Source of the DNA: Haberlea rhodopensis
Lineage: Eukaryota; Streptophyta; Magnoliopsida; Lamiales; Gesneriaceae
Assembly: GCA_907163345.1 (NCBI GenBank)
Contig: CAJQUN010000051.1
Coordinates: 2,976,001-3,040,000 of the forward strand
Length of the DNA stretch: 64,000 nucleotides
Reading direction: 5' to 3'
The notes beneath the pieces were generated by a model that was not told the origin of the DNA, ran no database searches, and saw only the letters and a program-made list of their open reading frames with translations. A program made the position numbers and the translations under genes. Shown here in pieces: positions 47,968 through 57,674 of the stretch (position 1 is its first letter; every line of letters begins with the position of its first letter).

Positions 47968-49741
47968 TTTTATACATCATGTTAACTAATGGGGTACATG
48001 TTTAATTATAACCCATTTTACCCCACTAACCCCACCTTACCCTTCTCACTTTACCAATCCCCAAATCACTCTTCCAAACCCTATCCCCAACCCATTTTCG
48101 AATTTGCATAAAAGTGGAGGGAAAATCCTTGCAAAAGCTTGGTTTGTGAGATTCTTGGGGAGATTTAGAGTCCATAAGAGGTATGGAACCTCCTTGATGT
48201 TTTAATGGTGTTTGGTGTGGATTTGTATTGGTATTTGTTGTTTTGAAATGGGTTTGTTTTGAGTTGGTATTGTTTTTGGTTGGGTGTTGGATTTTTGGTA
48301 GTTTTGTGGTGTATGTTGAAGGTTTATGGTGTTTTTATGTTATTGGTTTGATGGAATATGTGTTGGTGTAGTTGGGGAAGAAAATATGGTGCAAAAAATG
48401 GAGATTTTCGAAGTCCAGGCAGTGGCGATCGATCGCCCGAAGCGAGCGATTGATCGATCGCGCGCAAACAATGCGCTCCAGTAGCGCTTGGCGATCGATC
48501 GCCACATTTTGGCGATCGATCGGTGGGGATGGCCATCGATCGCGCCAATTGTGGCATCGATCGCCGAGTGCAGAAAAGTTTATACTCGGGCAGTGTGATC
48601 TTTCGATCGATCGGGGCCTTGCGGCGATCGATCACGAGACAGCAAAAAGTGTGTTTTTGGTTACTTTTGTGGGATTTTTGGTGTTGGACTATTATTGGGT
48701 TCTAATATTGGTTTGTGTGAATGTGTAGAACCATCCCAGGTGGCAACATAGCCAAGGAAGTGAAGTCCTACCACATCCTACTTTTGGAAAGGTACGTAGA
48801 GAGACGTATTGGCACCCAACGCTACATGTATCTTATATACTCATTTGAATATGCATTGTGGATGCAAGTATATATGGAATTGTGCGTTGTGGATACAAAT
48901 ACATGTTGAATTATGCATTATGATTGCATATGTATATGATGATTGTTTGGTGCACATCCCATGAGTCATGGTTATATAGAGTGATGATTTTAATGCTTTG
49001 CCACTGTCACTTGAAGCGATGATCAAATACTTGCCGTTATCATATTGTAGCGAGGAAAGAATATTTGTCGCCAAATGTTGAAGCGAGGGTATTGCCGCAT
49101 GTCGCATTTGCGCCAGGTTATTCGATGCCGCTAATATGTCGAAGCGAGGGGTATTAGTGCCGCTGTCATGACAAGCGAGGTGCATTAAAATACACTATTA
49201 TAACAGACTAGGGATTGATGATTGGTGATAATGAAGTGGTGTTATGTCATGACATGTGTAGAACCATTAAATAATCTATTGATTATACTCATGAGTTATG
49301 GTGCAGGGACAACCAAAAAGTGAGCGTTTAAAATGCATGGGAAAAACAGGAAGTGTTTTATTATGGTTTATGCATTTACGCCTTATATTCATATTGTGTT
49401 GAATATTGATTATTATATGCTCATATTTTGGGGGTTGTCCTTGTAGGTACATTTTGGCATGAAAAATGGGCTAAGGACGGGTTTAGGCGGTGAGCTTGTG
49501 AAGAGCGGTTTTGATAAGGAAGGATAGGATTATTTTTGTATAGTGTCTACTCTAGGAGTAGTGTAAAGTTGTAGTGAATAACATTCATTTGTTAGAGAAT
49601 GTAATTAATCCATTTGAAAGTCCTTAACTTGGAATGTAATTCTTAAGGCTCAAAGTCTCAACACGAACTTTTATACTCTGATAATGCATGTTAGCTCTAA
49701 TTATGCATTTAATCCGCACGTAAGGAACTAGGGTCCTTACA

Positions 49742-50779
49742 AGTTGAATATTTTGAGTGAATCTATCATGACTTGTGAAGTGTGAAAAGTTTACTGAAGA
49801 TTGTGTGAACTTTGTGATAGTCATAAGAAGTCTCTGATACATGCTAGAACTTAACTACATACTCTTTGAGGCGTATGGCTAGACTACTTGCGAACATGAA
49901 AGTGATATAGGCGATCTTTGATGCGTTTTAGCATTTCAAGCCTACCATATAAACAAAATCATCTCTAGTATTCCCTTTGAGCTTTAATGCAAAAATAATG
50001 GTAGTATGCTAAGCATACTAAAGAACCTCATTCAACATTCGTTGACTAGCTTATCATCTTCCTAATGAGCCTAATATGTTTTTTAAATCCATACCTTTGA
50101 AGGGAGTGTGATGTGTTTCATTCACATGCACGTGTTGTCATTTATTCATATGTTTGAGAGCTTTATTGTCAAAAGAATGAAATGCATGAAAGAAAAAGGG
50201 ATGCCTTGAGAAAATTGCTAAAAAACATGACTCCAATGAAAGCCAAGGCACAAGAAGAAAGTAAATGAGTTAAACCTTGAAAAAATGAACAAGGTTTGAG
50301 AAAAAATCTTGCAAGAAGAGAAGTCTAAACTGTACATATCGCCATACTCGCTTGTTTGATGCATCTTTACCCTTTCTTTCATAAGACAATACCAAGGCCA
50401 ACTAATAAAGACCTACTTGATTTGTGTTTTCAAGTGGCTAAGATAGTGGAGAAGAGTGTGCAAGTGGGTTTATACTTATGTTAGTGTATAACTTGAGCTA
50501 TTGTGGGTTTGCATTTATTGGATCTATAATCTGTACATAACACTTGTTTATTACCATACACACACACATGTTCGCTGCTTTGTTAAGTATGAGATGTCTA
50601 AGGATTGAACTTATTCCACTGTTAACTTTTCACCATCTTTCATTACTATGCATGTTTAAAAATTGTTGAGGCACTAAAGTGAGGATAGGTTAGTTCATTA
50701 TGATGCTATGAGCCAACAAAAATATTGTAGTTTTGTCTGATTTACTCGAGGTCGAGTAAAGATTAAGTATGTGGGAGTT
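49742..50779 (+). other. 3' untranslated region of D, resumed
   Basis: Begins with the second AGTTG copy. Non-coding, with the Athila 3' region blocks seen in A and C (GATCTTTGATGCG, TTTCAAGCCTACC, near 49910-49950). It ends with a polypurine-like AAGTATGTGGGAGTT before the 3' LTR. Confidence 0.6.
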
Positions 50780-51960
50780 TGACGTGACTAGAAATAGACA
50801 CATCTATTGCGTTTAATTGCCTACGATTTGGTGTATTTTGATAGATAAATTGATACATATTCTACATAATCGTATATTTGTGTAAATGTATGTGGAATAG
50901 AAGAAATCGAGCTAATAACGATGAATAAGGACCAATAAATGTATTGGCGATGACAAGAGGTCAAAGTAGACCAAGAAAAATGCAGAGATCGATCACCTCT
51001 AGGCAGAAATTTTAAGCAACAAAATTGTGAACTAGCGATCGATCGCCGTATTCTGGCTGAAAAAATTAAGCTGGCGAGCGATCGATCGCCGTATTCTGGC
51101 TGAAAAAATTAAGTTGGCGATCGATCGCCAGCTTATCATGATCGATCTTGTTTCTCTTCAGTAACTTTCTCTCTAGGTTTTATTTAATGTTTTCTAGACT
51201 AGTTTTTGTTGTTTTTTATTTAGTCATGGCTAAATCTTTTTAATTCTTGGTTGATGGATACTTGCCTTTGGGTTTAAACACTCGTTAGAATTTTGGTTTG
51301 ATTGCATGATTTTAATTCAATTTCAAATTGTTTTTTTTTTCAGATTATTGTTGAGATGATTGTTGTGTTTGATTGATAGATTGATCACCTAGTAATCATA
51401 TACACAATCTAAGGTTAATTAAGAAGCAACTAAGATTGATAATTACCTGATGTTGGTGTTATTAAAATTCTTATGGAAAACGATTGGATAATCGATTCTA
51501 ATGGCTGTAGTTTTTATTAATTAGATTGATCAAACTTACTAGTTTTTGAAGCTATCATTGAGTTAATCTTAACGACTGTAGTTTTTGTTAATGATTTGAT
51601 AAGTGCTGTTTTCTGTTTGATTTTGACTAAGGTGAGGGATGAATTAAATTTCTAATTGATGAATAACTGAATAAAATCGAATCTTTTGTTAATCAATTAT
51701 CAACTGAATTATTTCCAAAGGTAAAGTTGACTGAAAACCAAGAATTGATTTTTAATTTTGATAATCTAGTAATTTCACTTTCTTTATTTAATTAATTTTA
51801 GTTATGAATTGCAAAACCCCTGAATTTTATTGCTTAATTTTATCTTTTGTTAACACAAGAGAATACACTTCCCTGTGGGATTGATCTCTACTTACAATAC
51901 TACATTTATTTGTTGTTAACTGAGAAGGGTTAATTTGGGTGTATACGATAAGCTCACACC
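50780..51960 (+). repeat. 3' LTR of D
   Basis: TGACGTGACTAG...GCTCACACC. Compared with the 5' LTR it has lost about 215 bp after the palindrome cluster and gained a 43-bp tandem copy (51035-51077 and 51078-51120), each unit starting GCGATCGATCGCCG. The palindrome cluster is therefore still changing copy number. Confidence 0.75.
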
Positions 51961-52192
51961 GATGAGGCTGCTTTGGACTTCTACAGAGCCATGCAGTGAA
52001 AGAATATCATTAGGGAAAGGGGCCTGTAGTTTAACTCCCCAAACATCACTTTGTTTAGGGAGGCTGGTAGGCCACATTAGCTGACGTTCTTGAAGTCACC
52101 GAGAGTTGCAGTGGTACTCATTGTAAGGGAATTCTTTGCCAATCTGAAGGCATTTCCAAATACTATTGAACTACAACCATCATACTGAGCCA
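51961..52192 (+). pseudogene. Second ORF of element B, resumed after D
   Basis: DEAALDFYRAMQ, stop, KNIIRERGL, stop, FNSPNITLFREAGRPH, stop, then REFFANLKAFPN: the N-terminal pattern of the putative plant transposon protein family, continuing 31794-31836. It ends where sequence like the gag end of element C begins. Confidence 0.55.
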
Positions 52193-52384
52193 AGTGTAAT
52201 GTTGGAGGATGAGCATATTATCGAACATAGTGATGAGCACCCATCGATGGCGACATGTTCTATGACATGTAGATCCATTCTTCACATCGATTCCATCTTC
52301 ACCACACAATATCCTCCAAGAGATTAAGCCAAGTCCGGAAATCCTTCTCCCATTTATCTATCAATTCATGAAGAAAGTTGTTTT
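52193..52384 (+). repeat. Second copy of the C interior that flanks the 5' LTR of B
   Basis: Aligns with 26999-27190 (AGTGTAATG-TGGAGGATGAGCATATT..., CCATTCTTC-CATCGATT..., ATCCTTCTCCCAT). The match continues into LTR B, with about 60-85 bp lost at the junction. Confidence 0.65.
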
Positions 52385-53798
52385 AATACTGTTTATGTTG
52401 ATTCATGGACGATATTGTGCGTTTTTCTGTTGTTTTTTGTGTTTTTCAGGAATCAAGGTCGAAATAAATTAAAGGTGAGGAATTGAGCTCAAAATGATGA
52501 AAAAGAACTCAAATTAGCGAACTGATTGAAGAAACATCAAAAACTTGACTTTTGAAAAAAATTGTTCACTGATCGATCGGTAGCATTGCACTGATCGATC
52601 GGTAGCATGACGTAGGTTGAGTTAAAATCTGAATTACCGATCGATCGGTAGACATGTTCCGATCGATCGGTAGCGTGCCATAGCTAAAAGGATTTAATTC
52701 AATGAATTACCGATCGATCAATACATCTTAGCGATCGATTCGTATGCGAGAATTTCTGGAAAAAAATACATTTTAGAGTTTGTGTTCAACAAGAAATCTT
52801 CCTAAAACCTCCTCCACTAAAAATATAACATGATGGACGACCAAATCAATTTATGCACCATATCTACCCTAGAATTCAGCCTCCCTATCATCTTCCAAGC
52901 CGTCAAGCAAGATTCAACCAAGAAATGGAAAACGAACAATGTCCGAAGTCAAATCCTCGAGTCTATTAGTATTTCTGAACTTTTTTCTTATTTAATTCAT
53001 AGTTTTTTGATGTTGTTTATTTTAGAACAATTCTATAATTATTTGTCTATGAAGATGATTGTAGGCTAAGTCTATTTTATCAAGACTAGGGGATCCTATG
53101 TTTGAACTTATAGCTTGATTGTTAGTTTTTGATTGATTCAACATTATCTTTGCGCATAAATTATGATTTTAATGCTTTCATGGATTGATCACCATTGAAT
53201 TGAACATAGATATTATAATTGAGATCGAGAGAAGATATTATAATATGAAGAGTAAATTATCCTGTGGATTTCAGATTGAGGTCAAGAGATGAGATCAAAT
53301 ACATGTATAGCCATAGATAGCTTCAATCAAAAGCTAGAAGTTCTTACAAAGCCATTTGCAATATTGAATTGTTAAATAAGTGCACGACAACTTACTGCAA
53401 TTTAATATTAGGTGTAATATAGCTAGATAGAGTATATTAGTTGATTTAGGAGAACTCGTCACCTTAGAATAATATGGATAATCAATCAATACTAACAAGA
53501 TAATTATAGGGGTTTACATAGGTGAACCAAAGTCTTGATAATTCATCTATATTGAATCCTTCGTTTAAGCGCGATTGTTAATTTGGGAGTTGATTTCTTA
53601 TTCTATTTTCGTTATTACTATATTTTCAACAACTATTCGTCAGCTAATTATAATTAAACTGGTTAAGTTTGGTACTTACTACTAGTTCTTGTGGGTATGA
53701 CATCCCTACTTTTTAAAACTATACTAAACTTGACAATCGCGCACTTACGGATTAATCGATGACTATTGGTATTATATTGTTTAAAAAAGTGACGATCA
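52385..53798 (+). repeat. 3' LTR of element B
   Basis: Pairs with 27215-28605. Palindromes CGATCGATCGG lie at 52570-52745. The acceptor-like TTGTGTTTTTCAG|GAATC is at 52449. The end is uncertain (TTTAAAAAAG at 53789, or GACGATCA at 53798). It shows many substitutions relative to its partner, so it is an old insertion. Confidence 0.65.
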
Positions 53799-55416
53799 GT
53801 AGACACCTAGCCAAGCTTGAGTCATACTAAATAAAGACCAATTTGTGGTATCATATGATATTTACTATGGGCGGAAGCCGCTATTTGATGGTTGCTTCTA
53901 ATGGTCAAGCCGAAGACATGAAATCAGCGCTTCTTGGGAGGCAACCCAAGCCAATATCCTTTCTTATTTAGTTTATTTGATTTTCAATTTTTGTTTTTAG
54001 TTTATTATCTCTCGAGTCAATTTTTTTATTATTTGCATTCTTCTCTTTCGAGGTACTCAGTTGGAGCGATAAATCCCTAAGGTAGTGGAGCTTTCAAAAG
54101 TGAATCATCTTCAGTCGTCATGCAAGCATATTGAGCAGGGGAGTTTACTGTTTCCATATTGGGGGAGTGACTTGCATATTTTACTTGTTAATCTGTATGC
54201 TATTTACTGAAATTGACAATTGAATTGTCTAATTAATATGAGCTAATTTTTTTATTAGTTCAAAATTGAGAAAAGGAATGAATTATAGTAGTGTCTGTTA
54301 TTCAATGAGTATTTTGATCTCACTATGCATATGGACATGAATTTTGATGATTGTTAGTCTTGCACATGAATATCCTTTGTTAAGTTAGCATGTAAAGAAT
54401 AAGGAATATTTTGAGCACATTGGGTCATGATCTTTGTGGATTGCATGTTGAATAGTGATAATATTGTGAACTCGATGATTCGTCTTGAGCATCTTAGAGC
54501 TATTCTAGAACCTGTTGGATGACACTTTGAGGCGAAATTTTATAGTTACAAACTTGACTTGGAAATGATCTATGCGATCTTTGGAACTTTGAGCCTTTCA
54601 AGCATATATTGTCTATATCATACCCTAATGTTCACTTTGAGTCTTATTGAAAAAGAATGGTGTATGCATCATATACAAATAAGCTCCAATGCTTTATTTG
54701 GTAAACTCATTATGCCTACCCTTTTACGAGCCTAAACTGAATTTTTATCCTTACCTTCAAGGGAATATAATGAATCTCATTAGATGCACGTGCGTTGTTG
54801 CATGTTGATGAGCTTATTGAATAATTTGCTGAATGAAAAAAAGAAAAAGAAAAGAGAAATCAAGTGCCTTATGAGTTAAAAAAAATAAGACCCAAATTGG
54901 GCTAAGGCATAAAAGAAAAAGAGCCTTGTAAAGAAAATATATAAAATGCAATGAGACAAGGCTATAAAAAATAAGAGAAGCTCAAAATGTGCTAAAATGT
55001 GAAGTTACATGTTATACTCTATTCTTTGTCCTATATTTTTTTGAAACGTCACCAAAGGCCTAACATTACAAGCTTAAAAAAGACCTTATGATCCAAGTTT
55101 AGGGAGTGACTATATTAGTGGAGAAGTTGTTTGAAAATAGTCATATGTGGTGCTCAATGATAATCTTGACTTTGAGTTGATTAACATGATTTGATCTATG
55201 AAATATGCATGAAACTTGAGATTGACGATAGCATGCACACACGTTCCGATTTTGAGATGTGTTGCTTGGTTTAGGAGAAAACATGTCTCGTTCAACTTTT
55301 GTATGTGTGTAAGTGAGATCTATGAGGTTAATACTAGTCATGAGCTAATTTGTTTCAAGTATCAAGAATGAACTCTACCTTTTGATTTAATGCTTGCTCG
55401 AGGACGATCGAGTGAT
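53799..55416 (+). other. 3' part of pol-less element C
   Basis: Starts with the sequence that in C2 directly follows the gag-like region (AGCTTGAGTCATACTAAA, TACTATGGGCGGAAGCCGCT, GCTTCTTGGGAGGCAACCCA). There is then a polypurine-like ATTGGGGGAGTGAC (54161) and non-coding 3' sequence. No protease, RT or integrase is present. Confidence 0.6.
53933..53950 (+). other. Conserved CTTGGG...CCCAAG hairpin (C)
   Basis: CTTGGGAGGCAACCCAAG, same block as at 5556-5573 (C2) and 38681-38697 (D). Confidence 0.5.
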
Positions 55417-55430
55417 AAGTTTGGAGGAGT
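55417..55430 (+). promoter_or_regulatory. Polypurine tract of C
   Basis: AAGTTTGGAGGAGT directly before LTR start TGATAAATG. Confidence 0.65.
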
Positions 55431-56949
55431 TGATAAATGTTATGTTTGCATTTATATTTATATGCTTTCTCGATATATTTCACCATGATTCTTGAACGAT
55501 ATTAACCTTTTTGCAATTAATTTTCATGTTTCAAGAATTTAGGTGAAAGTGCGAGGAAATGAACAAAAAGAGCTAAAAACGATGAAATGAGAAAGAATGT
55601 TGAAGAAAAGATAAAAAACCGAAAATCCAAGACACGTGTCACTTCTTTCTCCTAAAATTTCTTCATGTTCGAGCCATATTTTGAAACATGTCAACAATAT
55701 TGTTGTAGAACTTTATGTAATCTTTGCATGAACAGTTAATACGTTTAATTCAGAGATTGTAGGAGGTATGACCAAAATATTAAAGGCGCTTGTGAGCAGC
55801 TGGAGCAACAAAATTTCTAATCTACCGATCGATCGGTAGAGTACGAAAGTTGAAAAATAAAAGGTGAAGGCTACCGATCGAGCGGGAGCTTCTTACCGAT
55901 CAATCGGTAGGCGAGAAATTCTTTAAAAAAAGTACCTTTTAGAGTTTGAGTCCTAAAAGGAATTTACCTATTTTCTCCTCCACTATAAATACTACACGAA
56001 AACATCAGACCTAACACATCCTTTTTATTTAGGAACCAACCTCCATCATACCTTCACCTTCACCATCATCTACCTTCATCCATATTCATCCTAGAAATTG
56101 GAACAACCCAACAAGGGGATTGAAGAGGGCGGTCGTGAAGGAAATAAGAGAGGAAACGAGGATCTACAAACGAGATGCCATGTGTTTATTCTTACTTTTA
56201 AACATTACTTTTGTTTTGTTTTTCAATTTAATGATGAACTAAATTTATTTATCAAAATTAGGGGAGCCATTGTTTCGAACTTATGATTTAATTATTTTTA
56301 TCTTGATTGAATTCTTATATCATATGTGCATGGTTTATATTCTTAATGCTTTCAAGGGAATAGCTACATTTGAATTGATAATAGATATTGTAATTGAGAT
56401 TGGGAGATGATATTATAATATGACCTAGTAAATTGTGTCGTGGATTACAGATTGAGATCGAGAGATGAGATCAAATGTACGTGTGATAGCCATAGATATC
56501 TAAAATCAAAAACTAGTAGTTTTCACGAATCTTAATGCAATATTGAGTTGTTAAATAAGTATGCGAGATTGGCTTACTGCAAGTTGATATTATTTATAAT
56601 ATAGTTCGAGATAGTGTATTAGATAGAATCAGAACAATCATCACCTTAGATATATACATATATTCAATCGAGGGTCATATGGATTACATTAGTAAACCGA
56701 CGTCTTGATAATCTTCTCAAATGGATTTTTCTCGTTAACTTTGATTTGTTTGGTCGGATTAGTAGTTTAATTTAGTTAATTAGTTTAAGTATAGTTAAAA
56801 GCGTCTTATTTGGTACTTACAGTTAGTTCATGTGGGTTCGACACTGGTACTTCTTATTATTAAAACTTGACAACCGTGCACTTGTGGTACAAATCGTGCT
56901 ATTTGAGTTAAAACGTGCATCGATAGAATTTATTGTTAAATAAAGCGCG
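55431..56949 (+). repeat. 3' LTR of element C
   Basis: TGATAAATGTTATG...AAATAAAGCGCG, about 1.52 kb. It has only two or three palindrome copies (CTACCGATCGATCGGTAG at 55824, degenerate copies at 55870-55910) and a CATGAACAGT near 55728. It is the last repeat before the host-gene region. Confidence 0.7.
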
Positions 56950-57469
56950 ATTAGGTGACTGCTGTTTTCAAAGCTTTCAACATCATTTTCAGAATGTTTT
57001 TTTTAGAGTTCAGATATCTATGTTTGGAAATTGGTTACGGGGATTCTGGATAAGTCTGGGCTACTACTGTGAAACAAAATATAGCCTTGGGTTCTAGTGG
57101 ATTGTGTTGAATGTCATTCTGGAGGTGAACCGTGGAGGATGTCATTTTCCATTTCAAAGATGGCTATGGTTTGGAAATGGAAAGTGCTACTGAGATTTTG
57201 ATTGAGGCGCCAAAGGTGGGCTTCAAGATGTGCATGCTGGGCTTAAAGCTACTATACTGCTTGCTGCAAGAGTTACAGATTTTTTAAGAACTATCATTAG
57301 CGGAATTTTCTGTTGGTGACTTTAATCCTCGTTTATGGCTATTAGTTGCTACTATTATGGTTATTAGTCTTTTAGATAATATGTATTTTGTATTTGGGTT
57401 CCATTTATATTAGTTTGTCTTAAAAACCTAAGTAATGGATGAAACAAAAAGTGGTTGAAAAACAAAATC
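56950..57469 (+). other. Unassigned segment between LTR C and WNK
   Basis: It does not match any of the repeats in this window. Short open pieces exist on the plus strand (for example VEDVIFHFKDGYGLEMESAT near 57130 and a hydrophobic run near 57320-57400), but I recognise no family. It could be the 3' end of a convergent plus-strand gene cut by element C. Confidence 0.3.
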
Positions 57470-57475
57470 TTTATT
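57470..57475 (-). terminator. Polyadenylation signal of WNK
   Basis: AATAAA on the minus strand, 200 bp after the stop codon, followed by T-rich sequence. Confidence 0.5.
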
Positions 57476-57674
57476 ACATGCTACACTGTTTAGTGGTCCA
57501 GTGCACGCTCACATTGGCATGTCTAGCAAACTCAAACCACCTTTCAAGGTTCAAACCTTAATAACACATCACACAGCAAACCAAAACAACAAAAAAGTAA
57601 TTTTCAAAAAAAAAAAAGAAGAAAAAAAAAACATCACACTGAGAATCTTCCGATTCTTTAATCTTGAGGGAACA

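Larger units (their letters stand above)
38995..49741 (+). mobile_element. E: solo chromovirus LTR, split by the copia element
   Basis: TGTGATATCCCCGAAATAAT...GGTCCTTACA, about 2.06 kb once the 8,681-bp copia insertion and its 5-bp duplication are removed. The first 290 bp closely follow LTR F. A palindrome cluster lies at 48423-48635. The splice-like blocks are at 48181 (GTATGG), 48728 (TGTAG|AACCATCCCAGGT), 48792 (GTACGTAGAGAGACGTA) and 49446 (TTGTAG|GTACA). No internal region is attached and a 5-bp duplication is present, so it is a true solo LTR made by recombination between two LTRs. Confidence 0.85.
31837..51960 (+). mobile_element. D: Athila-like element nested in B
   Basis: Two LTRs (31837-33261 and 50780-51960), a primer site, gag and a full-length but broken pol. 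Reading through the ORF of B across the insertion shows the boundaries to within a few bases. The 5-bp duplication is not clean (TTCCG left, CACCG or GATGA right). The 3' untranslated part of D is split by solo LTR E. Confidence 0.75.
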
